Below are positions 16,955-24,520 of a stretch of DNA of 39,367 nt, one piece after another (the first letter of the stretch is position 1; each line of letters starts with the position of its first letter). Origin of the DNA: Anaerolineae bacterium (GTDB lineage: Bacteria; Chloroflexota; Anaerolineae; UBA1429). The notes below the pieces were generated by a model, which searched no databases, was not told where the DNA came from, and saw only the letters and a list, made by a program, of their open reading frames with translations. The position numbers were made by a program, and so were the translations under genes. The stretch is from contig SLPC01000107.1 of assembly GCA_007132185.1 (NCBI GenBank), positions 1-39,367 on the forward strand, read 5' to 3'.

Positions 16955-16968
16955 ACCCATTATAGGGT
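16955..16968. promoter_or_regulatory. Second copy of the ACCC-TATAAT-GGGT palindrome
   Basis: ACCCATTATAGGGT here is identical to the copy at 16545-16558, which overlaps the -10 of the kinase-operon promoter. The identical 14-mer with inverted ACCC/GGGT arms suggests a shared promoter or operator. Confidence 0.5.
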
Positions 16969-17170
16969 GACAGAGACAAGATCTGGGCTGGACAACCTCA
17001 AAGTTCCATAAGTATCGGATTTGCGTAGCGTAAAGGCTTGGTTACGGGCTATTGATCCGTGCCACTGGCTGTGGGGACGTCGTGCTCGGCAGCGCGGGTG
17101 TTACCAACCATCTTGCAGGAGGCAAGGGCGCGCGATTGTACACCGCGATAGTAGTCATCTGAAAAAATGC
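16969..17170. other. Gap between divergent transcription units
   Basis: I see no supported gene, RNA or terminator here. The sequence separates the putative minus-strand RNA from the promoter of the plus-strand RiPP cluster. Confidence 0.5.
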
Positions 17171-17199
17171 TTGACGTACGTAATTGACTGTTGTATCAT
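17171..17199 (+). promoter_or_regulatory. Promoter of the RiPP cluster
   Basis: TTGACG and TATCAT are separated by 17 nt. This gives a leader of about 90 nt before the PqqD-like gene. Confidence 0.7.
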
Positions 17200-17294
17200 G
17201 ACGGAGAGCATAGACTGCCGACTGAGTATGGTTGCTCACCATCCGTGAAGGCTAGCTAAAGGGTGAGTAAAGAGATCGTAAATCGCGATCGGGA

Positions 17295-17600
17295 GTGAAC
17301 ATTATCTTAGCATCTACTTCTATTGTGCGGCAAAGTCCCAACATTGTTTCTCGTAACATCGCCGGCGAGGTCATCCTCGTGCCGATTGCACGTAACGCCG
17401 ACGAACTCGAGAGCATCTATACGCTCAATGAGACGGCCTCCACCATCTGGGATGCCCTGGATGGCCAGCGTACTCTGACCGATCTGGTGAACCTGATGGT
17501 GGCCGAGTATGAGGTGACCGATGACGTGGCGTTTGAGGATGTCGTTGAGCTGGTTGAGCAGCTTGCCCAGGTCAAGGCCGTGGAAATCGTCACGTCATGA
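17295..17600 (+). CDS. PqqD-family RiPP recognition protein
   Basis: This 101-residue PqqD-like protein has the family pattern. An N-terminal three-stranded part ('QSPNIVSRNIAGEVILVPI') is followed by 'LNETASTIWDALDGQRTLTDLVNLMVAEYEV', the winged-helix core where LNxxAxxIWxxLDG is conserved. A C-terminal helix carries 'VVELVEQLAQ'. Such proteins (RiPP recognition elements) bind the leader of a precursor peptide and present it to a radical SAM enzyme. The start is GTG with a poorly placed GGGAG. An AAAGAG stretch and a weak hairpin precede it. Its stop overlaps the next start (ATGA), so the two are translationally coupled. Confidence 0.9.
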   Translation: MNIILASTSIVRQSPNIVSRNIAGEVILVPIARNADELESIYTLNETASTIWDALDGQRTLTDLVNLMVAEYEVTDDVAFEDVVELVEQLAQVKAVEIVTS

Positions 17601-18691
17601 GCTGCCCTCATGTTCCGGAGATCAAGTACAGTGCCTTTGGCCAGCGCCTCAAGGAAAAGGCTGCCAGCCAGCGCCAGCTTCTGTGGGCCTCGCTTGAACT
17701 GACCTTTCGCTGCAATATGCTCTGTAGACACTGCTATATCCAATGTGATCAGGAGAGCTGGGTTGACGAGCCAGAACTGACGACCGATGGCTGGCGGAGG
17801 ATTTTGGATCAACTGGCCGATGCAGGTGTGCTCTGGTTGCTGCTAACCGGTGGTGAGCCGCTGCTTCGTCCTGATTTTGCCGAGATATATATGCATGCCA
17901 AACGCAGAGGCATGCTCATCACGCTCTTTACCAATGGCACCTTGGTGACCCATGAGATCGCCGATCTACTGGCCGCCTATCCGCCCTTTGCCGTCGAAGT
18001 ATCGCTCTATGGGCGCACTGCCGAGGTCTATGAGCAGATCACCACTGTACCTGGCTCGTATGAACGCTGTATGGAGGGCATTGCCCGGCTGGCTGCCCGT
18101 CCCATACTGTTGCGGCTCAAATCGCCTTTGATGACTCTCAACCAGCACGAGTTGTGGGATATCAAGGCCTATGCCGAGTCGCTGGATGTGCCTTTTCACT
18201 TTGATCCGCTGCTCAACGCTGGTATGGCGGGTGGCGTCGAACCAACGTCGCTACGCCTGTCGCCCAAAGAGGTGGTGGCCTGGCAGTTGGCCGATGACAA
18301 GGCTCGGGAAAGCTTCTGTCGGTCGTATGAGCAGCGGGCCGGCGTACAGTTTGACCGCGAACAGCTCTATGTTTGCGGTGCAGGGTTGCGCTCGGTGCAT
18401 GTGGATCCGGCAGGCCGCCTCAGCATCTGCATGATGGTCCGTGAGCCATTCTATGACCTGCAGCGAGGGTCTTTGGCCGAGGGATGGGATCTCTTTGTCC
18501 CTACGGTACGACGTGCGACTATGCACCATGAAGCTGATTGCTATACTTGTGAACTGCGAATGACTTGCGAAAACTGTCCTGCATACGCTATAATGGAAAC
18601 AGGCGACCCATGTGGTGTCGTGCCGTATTTATGTGAGATAGCTCACCATCGTGCGGCAGTCATGGAACGTATGACTCGATCCGCTGAATAA
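17597..18691 (+). CDS. Radical SAM/SPASM peptide-modifying enzyme
   Basis: This 364-residue protein binds the SAM-cleaving [4Fe-4S] cluster through 'FRCNMLCRHCYIQC' (CxxxCxxC, about residues 38-45), followed by 'LLTGGEPLLRPD' (GGE motif) and the SAM-barrel strand 'ITLFTNGTLV'. The C-terminal SPASM region has 'YVCGAGLRSVHVDPAGRLSIC' and then a Cys cluster 'CYTCELRMTCENC' with two later Cys, enough for two auxiliary clusters. This architecture matches enzymes that build thioether or C-C crosslinks in RiPPs (sacti-/ranthipeptide type, PqqE relatives). The gene starts inside the PqqD stop and is followed 27 nt later by the precursor gene. Confidence 0.92.
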   Translation: MSCPHVPEIKYSAFGQRLKEKAASQRQLLWASLELTFRCNMLCRHCYIQCDQESWVDEPELTTDGWRRILDQLADAGVLWLLLTGGEPLLRPDFAEIYMHAKRRGMLITLFTNGTLVTHEIADLLAAYPPFAVEVSLYGRTAEVYEQITTVPGSYERCMEGIARLAARPILLRLKSPLMTLNQHELWDIKAYAESLDVPFHFDPLLNAGMAGGVEPTSLRLSPKEVVAWQLADDKARESFCRSYEQRAGVQFDREQLYVCGAGLRSVHVDPAGRLSICMMVREPFYDLQRGSLAEGWDLFVPTVRRATMHHEADCYTCELRMTCENCPAYAIMETGDPCGVVPYLCEIAHHRAAVMERMTRSAE

Positions 18692-18718
18692 TGGGTCTGG
18701 ATGCTATAGGAGAAAAGA

Positions 18719-18862
18719 ATGAACGAAACGAAAAAGAAATACATCAAGCCAACCATCGAGGGCGTATACCTCTTACCGGATGAGGCTGTGCTGGGCCATT
18801 GCAAGACGATTGAAGAGTGCATGGACGAGCAGAAGCCAGAGCCATTTTCTTTTGGCTCCTGA
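18719..18862 (+). CDS. Putative RiPP precursor peptide (47 residues)
   Basis: A short ORF with an excellent AGGAG 7 nt before the ATG lies directly after the radical SAM gene. The N-terminal part is basic (MNETKKKYIKP) and has a Y-x-x-P-x-x-E-G pattern like leaders bound by PqqD proteins. The middle reads 'LLPDEAVLGHCKT'. The C-terminal part holds two cysteines (C28 and C34), Glu/Asp acceptors and ends in 'PFSFGS'. There is no homology to enzymes and no membrane segment. Position, size, ribosome-binding site and the two Cys make it the likely substrate of the radical SAM enzyme. Where leader ends and core begins is unknown. Confidence 0.82.
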   Translation: MNETKKKYIKPTIEGVYLLPDEAVLGHCKTIEECMDEQKPEPFSFGS

Positions 18863-18863
18863 T

Positions 18864-18886
18864 TGTCACGGTTCTTGACAGTGACA
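18864..18886 (+). other. Small hairpin after the precursor gene
   Basis: TGTCAC and GTGACA form a perfect 6-bp stem with an 11-nt loop, starting 2 nt after the precursor stop. Such stems often stabilise the abundant precursor mRNA and reduce expression of downstream modification genes. Confidence 0.35.
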
Positions 18887-18907
18887 CAAACGAAATCGAG
18901 CGCCCCG

Positions 18908-19804
18908 ATGAGACCCTCTGAGGGGCTTGGCAATCGAGTCAGTCTGAGCATTGGAGACATTGGCTACGAGCTTGCGACGCAAGACAATGGTATAGTTCTG
19001 ACTCTTGACCCTGACTATATCCCGTTCATAAGAGACTGTGATCCGGATATCTCGTTGCGTGTTCATTTCGACCGTATGAACGAGGTAGAGCTTGGGCCGG
19101 TCCTCTTTGACTCGGGTGGCGTATGGGTGCTGCATGCCTCCAACGAAGAGTATGTATATGGGTTCCGAGCGGCTGAGGCCTCTCCCTGGGGAGGCCTTGG
19201 CTTTTCTGCCATGATGCGCCTTAATCGGGATCTGACCACTGGAAGCCTCAGTATCCGCCCCCCTGTCGATGAGCAAGCTACGTCGGTGCCGGCCTTTAGC
19301 CACGCCAGTAGCGAGGTCCTGACCGTCGCCCTGCTCTCCCGCGGGCGCGGGGTCGAATTACATGGGTTGGGTCTGGAGAGCCAGGGAGCGGGCTATCTGT
19401 TCTGCGGGGTCTCTGGAGCAGGCAAGAGCACGACCGCCAGAATCTGGTGCCGTGAGTCCGAGGTGGAGATCCTGAGCGATGACCGGATCATTGTCAGAAA
19501 GGCGGACGGCGCCTTTTCCATCTATGGAACACCTTGGCATGGTGATGCGGGGTTCGCTTCTCCTGCATCGGTGCGACTCGATCGCCTCTTTTTCCTGCGC
19601 CAGGGCTCGACCAACAGTATCCGTCCTCTATCTTCCGGTGAGGCTACCGCGAACCTGATGACATGCTGCTTTGCCACCTTCTGGAATCTGGAAGGTATGG
19701 CCTTTACCCTGTCATTCCTGGACGAGATGGCCACCTCTGTGCCGTGTTATGAGCTGACTTTTTGCAAAGATCATTCAATGGTTGACTTTGTACGGCAACT
19801 GTGA
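18908..19804 (+). CDS. HPr-kinase-like (HprK/PEPCK-fold) kinase
   Basis: The protein is about 298 residues from ATG 18908, or 313 from a TTG at 18863 that directly abuts the precursor stop. Neither has a good ribosome-binding site. The core carries the P-loop 'FCGVSGAGKSTTA', then 'EILSDDRIIV' and 'GTPWHGD', the HPr kinase/PEPCK-type ATP and metal motifs. Similar stand-alone kinases occur in RiPP clusters, including lasso-peptide clusters where they phosphorylate the precursor's C-terminal serine. The precursor here also ends in serine. It has no HPr-binding partner nearby. A peptide-modifying role is inferred from context. Confidence 0.85.
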   Translation: MRPSEGLGNRVSLSIGDIGYELATQDNGIVLTLDPDYIPFIRDCDPDISLRVHFDRMNEVELGPVLFDSGGVWVLHASNEEYVYGFRAAEASPWGGLGFSAMMRLNRDLTTGSLSIRPPVDEQATSVPAFSHASSEVLTVALLSRGRGVELHGLGLESQGAGYLFCGVSGAGKSTTARIWCRESEVEILSDDRIIVRKADGAFSIYGTPWHGDAGFASPASVRLDRLFFLRQGSTNSIRPLSSGEATANLMTCCFATFWNLEGMAFTLSFLDEMATSVPCYELTFCKDHSMVDFVRQL

Positions 19805-19832
19805 GCCGCGTCAGATCGGTAGTTCGTTGCCG

Positions 19833-19858
19833 ACGAGCGCTCCTGAGAGAGCGCTCGT
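19833..19858 (+). other. Hairpin between kinase and peptidase genes
   Basis: ACGAGCGCTC and its complement form a perfect 10-bp stem with a 6-nt loop. No T-tract follows, so readthrough into the peptidase gene is expected. It may be a processing or attenuation element. Confidence 0.45.
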
Positions 19859-19879
19859 ATAGCGAGAGGATGTAATCAG

Positions 19880-22876
19880 ATGCATCACTGCTACCGTACA
19901 CGTCGCCTCGTCACTCTGTTGCGGCTCGCTCTCTTGTTCGTTCTGCTTGTTCCCCTTTCGTCATGGGCCGCACCCGCCCAGTCACCAGTAGATGATCTGG
20001 CCCAGGGGCTGCACCTCCTATCGTCAACGCTGACGGGCATCGAGTTCGAGTGGCTTGCGCCAGCCCATACCCTGCAACAGCACCCTGCATTGGGGTGTGA
20101 TCTCTTGACGATCCCCGATATGGCTCAGCATGATGCCACTGGCTGGCCTGCTCTGCCTGTGTCAGGCGCTCTGTTTGGCGTGCCCTACAGCGCCACCGAC
20201 ATCCGGCTGGAAATCCTCGAGATCGAGTATGTCGATCTCGCCGGCAGTTACTCTCTCTGTCCCGTACCCCGCCCCATCTGGGAGCAGACACCTGATGAAC
20301 TGCCCGTGCCAATGGGGTATGCCCACGAGGCTGATCCTGCGGCGTATGCTCTGCAGAGCCACTGGCCTGCCGATGTGGTCGCATTGACAGAGGAGGGCTA
20401 TCTGCGCCAGCAGCGCGTGGCCCAGGTCGCTCTCTATCCTTTCCAATACGTGCCTGCCACCGGGCAGCTACGGTCGATCCAGCGCATTCGCGCCCGGCTA
20501 TCGTATGCTGCCGGGCCAATAGTGGCGCAAGAGGGTGCTGATCCCACGCCGGATGCCTACGAGCCGCTCTACCGCGACGCTCTCGTCAACTATGAGCAGG
20601 CTCGGGGCTGGCGACAGCCCTTTGGCGTGGGCACAGAATCTCCTGCCACGCTGCAGGCCCCGGGGGCACAGCTCCTCAAGCTTTCCGTTGAGGAGCAGGG
20701 GATGATACGGCTGACCGGATCGGATCTGGCGGCCTCCGGGTTTCCGACGGAGGAGATCGCCCCGCATACGATACGTCTTTTCAACCAAGGGCATGAGATC
20801 GCCCGTCGCATCGAGCAGGCGGTTCCGGGTCCGATACAGGCGGGCGATGCGGTGTACTTTTTTGGCGAGGCGATCAAGTCGCCCTACACCGCGACCAATG
20901 TATACTGGCTCACCTGGGGTAGTGGCCAAGGGATCGATATGCCCATCGCGGGTGATGGCGTGACGGCCGCCCAGGTAACATTTCGTTACCTGGTTCCCAT
21001 CAGCACCGGCGGTAGCCTGATCCCGACCCCGGCCTATTTCACCGAGCAGCTGCATGCCAAGCAGGACGTCGTCTATCTCAATAGCAATCCGATGCCGCCC
21101 GACCAGGATCGCTGGTATTGGGGCCTCATCCTGGCCAGCAGCGGGCCAGCGACCAGGGTCTTTACCAGCACCATAGCAGCGCCCTCCGCAGAAGTAGCGA
21201 GCGCCAACCTGCGTGTGTACCTCACCGGTTGGGGAACCAATAGTTCCCAGCATTCCGCGCGTGTCGAGTGGAATGGGCACCTGATCGGCGAAACGACCTG
21301 GCCTATCGGCCAGAATGCTATCTTTGAGGTGAGTGTGCCTCAGGCCTTTTTGTTTGATGGGGAGATCGCCATCTCGGTTACCGCGGGAGTGAACCTGTTT
21401 GCCGGCCAGTATGACCTGGTCTATCTGCATCGCTTTGAGCTGGACTATGGCCGGCGTTATCTGGCGGAGGAGGATCAACTCGCCTTTGCCATCGACGGGC
21501 CGGGCAAATGGAATGTGCGCGTGGAGGGCTTTTCGGGGCAGGCTGTCCCCGACCTATACAAGATCACCGATCCGCTGCGTCCGGTCCATATCACGAATGC
21601 CGAGCTAGAGCCCAAGGGCGACGGGTATGCGCTCAGTTTCTTCCAATCAATTACCCAGACAGCACGTTATGAGGCATTGGCCCCCGATCGATACCAGAGT
21701 CCCGTTGCTATGGAACTGGTGACGCTCAGCAATTGGAGTGATCCTGCCCTGGGCGCCGACTATCTCATCATCACCCATCGCGATTTCTACGACGCCATTC
21801 AGCCCCTGGCAGACTATCGCAGTGCCCAGGGCATGCGGGTGATGGTGGTTGATGTGGACGATCTCTATGATGAGTTCAACCACGGTATCGTGGGGGTGGG
21901 GGGGATACAGGGGTTCATCTCCTATGCTTATCACAACTGGACTCCACCGGCCCCTGCCTATGTCCTGCTGGTGGGCGATGGCAATTATGATCCCAAAAAC
22001 AACACCGGGCGCAATGAGATCTCGTATCTTCCGCCCTATCTGGCCGACGTGGACCCCTGGATGGGCGAGACTGTGGCGGACAATCGATATGTCACGGTCC
22101 ATGGGGACGATATCTTCCCCGACCTGTTCCTGGGACGGTTGCCCGTCAAGACGGCGGCCGAGACAACGGCCATGGTACAAAAGATCCTGGCTTATGAGGC
22201 GCTGGGACGCGAGGATTGGCAGGGCCGGATCACCTTTGTGGCGGACGCTGCCGATGCCGGCGGTGATTTCGCTGTGCTATCGGATGTCATCGTCAACCAT
22301 TTCACGCCGGCGACGTATGAGACCGAGCGGATCTATTACAAGGTGACTCCGGGACACGACACGGTCGCGAATGTGCGGACGGCGCTGTTCAGTGCGTTCA
22401 ACGAGGGACGGCTCCTCATCAACTACAAGGGTCATGCGAGCATCAGAACCTGGGGAGCGGATCCTTCGCAGACTCCTCCCAACTTTTTGCACACGAATGT
22501 CATATCGGATCTGGCCAATGGTTCTCGGCAGTCCTTTATAGTGCCGATGACCTGCTTGGAGGGCTACTATATCGTGCCATCGGCGCTAGGGGGAATCGAG
22601 CACTCTTCGATCTCCGAGATGTTGGTGCGCCTGGAGGGGCGGGGGGCCATCGCCTCGTTTACGCCTTCGGGCCTTGGCATCGCCACCGGGCACGAGTTCC
22701 TCAACAAGGGGCTCTTTGACGCCCTGTTCCAAGACGGCGTGACCGAGCTCGGACCCGCGACGACGCTGGCCAAGCTCAGGCTCTACAGAGACACGGTCGG
22801 CTATCGCGAGCTGATCGACACGTATCTGCTCATGGGCGATCCGGCCATGACCTTGCGGGTACAGAGCCCAGAGTAG
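19880..22876 (+). CDS. Secreted C25-family (gingipain-like) cysteine peptidase
   Basis: This 998-residue protein has a signal peptide (basic 'RTRRLVTLLR', then a hydrophobic run ending 'SSWAAPAQ'). A long beta-rich N-terminal region (about 50-610) follows. The C25 domain begins near 'DYLIITHRDFYDAIQPLADYR'. It contains 'VLLVGDGNYDP' and 'PDLFLGRLPV', the catalytic His in 'NYKGHAS' (H852) and the catalytic Cys in 'PMTCLEGYY' (C892). It ends with the usual 'YLLMGDPAMTLRV' strand and has no C-terminal sorting domain. A GAGAGGA site lies upstream. It stands 75 nt after the RiPP kinase gene on the same strand, so it may process the exported peptide; it may also be a general exoprotease. Confidence 0.92.
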   Translation: MHHCYRTRRLVTLLRLALLFVLLVPLSSWAAPAQSPVDDLAQGLHLLSSTLTGIEFEWLAPAHTLQQHPALGCDLLTIPDMAQHDATGWPALPVSGALFGVPYSATDIRLEILEIEYVDLAGSYSLCPVPRPIWEQTPDELPVPMGYAHEADPAAYALQSHWPADVVALTEEGYLRQQRVAQVALYPFQYVPATGQLRSIQRIRARLSYAAGPIVAQEGADPTPDAYEPLYRDALVNYEQARGWRQPFGVGTESPATLQAPGAQLLKLSVEEQGMIRLTGSDLAASGFPTEEIAPHTIRLFNQGHEIARRIEQAVPGPIQAGDAVYFFGEAIKSPYTATNVYWLTWGSGQGIDMPIAGDGVTAAQVTFRYLVPISTGGSLIPTPAYFTEQLHAKQDVVYLNSNPMPPDQDRWYWGLILASSGPATRVFTSTIAAPSAEVASANLRVYLTGWGTNSSQHSARVEWNGHLIGETTWPIGQNAIFEVSVPQAFLFDGEIAISVTAGVNLFAGQYDLVYLHRFELDYGRRYLAEEDQLAFAIDGPGKWNVRVEGFSGQAVPDLYKITDPLRPVHITNAELEPKGDGYALSFFQSITQTARYEALAPDRYQSPVAMELVTLSNWSDPALGADYLIITHRDFYDAIQPLADYRSAQGMRVMVVDVDDLYDEFNHGIVGVGGIQGFISYAYHNWTPPAPAYVLLVGDGNYDPKNNTGRNEISYLPPYLADVDPWMGETVADNRYVTVHGDDIFPDLFLGRLPVKTAAETTAMVQKILAYEALGREDWQGRITFVADAADAGGDFAVLSDVIVNHFTPATYETERIYYKVTPGHDTVANVRTALFSAFNEGRLLINYKGHASIRTWGADPSQTPPNFLHTNVISDLANGSRQSFIVPMTCLEGYYIVPSALGGIEHSSISEMLVRLEGRGAIASFTPSGLGIATGHEFLNKGLFDALFQDGVTELGPATTLAKLRLYRDTVGYRELIDTYLLMGDPAMTLRVQSPE

Positions 22877-22979
22877 CTGTCGCGCGACATCGTCCGTCTG
22901 AGGGCGTATTTTGCACAGGGGAGCGGATCGGCCAGGAGAGGGCGTCAATTTCGTTGCATAGCAGGGAGGAGATGAGACC

Positions 22980-23552
22980 ATGGAACTACGAACGCTGCTT
23001 TTCGAGCAGGGTGGCCCCCAGCATACTGAGGCAACTCTGGCAATCTCTTTGGAGCGGGCGTTGGCCCTGGGCATTCGTCAGGTAGTGGTGGCTTCGTCCC
23101 ACGGCGACACGGCCCGCCAGGCCCATGCTCTGTTTGCACCCCACGGGATCCGGGTATGCGCTGTCACCCTGTGCCATGGCTGGGAGCACCTGGGTTGGTG
23201 TATGGCGCCCGAGACGCGACACGAGCTCGAGGAGCTGGGGATCGTGGTGCTCACGGGGATCCACGCCCTGGGCGATGGGGTGGGCTCGGCCTTTAGTGAT
23301 AAATATGGCGGTCGCGCGGTCGAGGAGGTTGTGCGGGACGTGCTCTATCGCTTTTGCCAGGGCATGAAGGTGGCTGTTGAATGTCTCCTTATGGCCGCCG
23401 ATGCAGGTTTCCTCGACATGGACGCCGAGGTGATCTCGATTGCGGGCTCGGGATCGGGCGCCGACACGGCCATTGTGTGCAAGCCGGCCTACCCGCGCAC
23501 TGTGCTCGAGCTCGAGATTCGCGAGATGCTGGCCAAGCCCCGCATCCCATAG
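22980..23552 (+). CDS. Pyruvate-kinase C-terminal-like domain protein
   Basis: This 190-residue single-domain protein resembles the alpha/beta C-terminal domain of pyruvate kinase found as a stand-alone protein in archaea and some bacteria. Supporting motifs are 'RQVVVASSHGDTARQA', 'GIRVCAVTLCHGW', 'GIVVLTGIHAL', 'FCQGMKVAVECLLMAADAGFL' and a glycine-rich 'SIAGSGSGADTAIVCKPA'. There is no catalytic barrel, so no kinase activity is expected. A GGAGG site precedes the ATG. Function is unknown. It stands alone between the peptidase and the selenoprotein. Confidence 0.65.
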   Translation: MELRTLLFEQGGPQHTEATLAISLERALALGIRQVVVASSHGDTARQAHALFAPHGIRVCAVTLCHGWEHLGWCMAPETRHELEELGIVVLTGIHALGDGVGSAFSDKYGGRAVEEVVRDVLYRFCQGMKVAVECLLMAADAGFLDMDAEVISIAGSGSGADTAIVCKPAYPRTVLELEIREMLAKPRIP

Positions 23553-23647
23553 GGCTGGCCAAGACGCGACTGTGGGATGCGTGACTTGGCTGCATGTTGA
23601 GCTTATAATCTGTATCACGTTAACGAATATACTAAGGAGCAAGCCAA

Positions 23648-24394
23648 ATGCTACTCAAGGTCGGAGAGAAGGCGCCCGATTTTACGTTGGCCAGCCACCT
23701 GGGATCAGACGTATCCCTGAGCGAGTTTCGCGGCAGGAATGTTCTCTTGGTGTTCTTTCCGCTGGCGTGGACTCCCGTTTGAACGAGTCAGATACCTGCC
23801 TACGAGGCGCAGATTGCCTCGTTTGAGCAGTTGGATGTCCAGGTGCTGGGCATCAGTGTCGATTCAGTTCCCTGTTTACAGGCCTGGGCCGAGAGCCTGG
23901 ATGGAATCCACTTTCCTCTCCTGAGCGACTTTTGGCCCCATGGTGCCGTCAGCGAAACCTATGGTGTGATGCGCGGCGAGGGCTATTCGGATCGTGCGCT
24001 CTTCTTGGTCGATCGACAGGGGATTACTCGCTATATCGATATACACGATATTGAGGATCAGCCTGATAACGCCGTTATTTTGGAAGAGATTCGCAAGATG
24101 GACCCGGAAGCGGCCGAGCAGGTTGCCGCGCAACCTGAACAAGAACAAGAGCTACCCGCCGGCGGTGTCACTCTGTACTGCACGCGTTGGTGCCCGGGGT
24201 GCCGTCTGGCACGGCGCTGGCTCGAGCAGCGTGGCATCGAGTTCACCGAGGTGGATGTGAACGCCCGACCGGAAGCGGCCGAGCGGGTGCGCGGCTGGGC
24301 CAACGGCAAGCTGCTCACGCCCACCTATGACATCCATGGAACCATCGTGGTCAACAACCAGTGGGACAGGCTCTCGGAGTTGCTCGAGTCCTGA
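23648..24394 (+). CDS. Selenocysteine peroxiredoxin-glutaredoxin fusion (TGA read as Sec45)
   Basis: Read through the in-frame TGA at 23780-23782, this is one 248-residue protein. Residues 1-150 form an AhpC/TSA-type peroxiredoxin: '[13 protein letters not shown]', then '[18 protein letters not shown]'. The TGA sits exactly where the peroxidatic Cys belongs, with the preceding TP and following T conserved. The frame stays open with good peroxiredoxin sequence afterwards ('[17 protein letters not shown]'). After a Glu-rich linker comes a glutaredoxin domain (about 173-248) with 'WCPGC' (C182, C185) and '[13 protein letters not shown]'. A 7-bp hairpin with a 7-nt loop beginning with G starts 20 nt after the TGA, matching bacterial SECIS rules. 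AAGGAG lies 8 nt before the ATG. It probably reduces peroxides using its own glutaredoxin domain. A conventional caller would start it at 23831 or call it broken. Confidence 0.88.
23802..23822 (+). promoter_or_regulatory. SECIS-like hairpin
   Basis: ACGAGGC and GCCTCGT form a perfect 7-bp stem with loop GCAGATT. The loop begins 27 nt after the last base of the TGA and its first base is G. Bacterial SECIS elements lie within the coding sequence with the apical loop about 16-37 nt after UGA and a G in the first loop positions. Confidence 0.78.
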
Positions 24395-24409
24395 GCGCGC
24401 ATGCTGCAG

Positions 24410-24437
24410 GGAGCAGGCTCTGATGCCTGCTCCTTTT
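24410..24437 (+). terminator. Terminator of the selenoprotein gene
   Basis: A perfect 9-bp stem (GGAGCAGGC and complement) with a 6-nt loop is followed by TTTT on the plus strand, 16 nt after the stop codon. The minus-strand cysK ends 84 nt away, facing it. Confidence 0.85.
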
Positions 24438-24520
24438 GGTTGTCTGGCTTTGATAGATTGGGGGTCGCACTCTGCCCTGGCTGTGCTGGGGCGCTCGGGC
24501 CAGATGATAGAGGCCCGGCG

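Noticed and set aside
16623-16979. 118-codon minus-strand ORF and overlapping plus-strand ORF in the non-coding gap
   Set aside because: Neither has a ribosome-binding site or recognisable domain, and composition reflects the GC-rich inverted repeat.
23831-24394. Separate gene starting at ATG 23831 (truncated peroxiredoxin-glutaredoxin)
   Set aside because: It lacks a ribosome-binding site, begins in the middle of the peroxiredoxin domain, and the upstream frame is continuous through one TGA placed at the catalytic residue.
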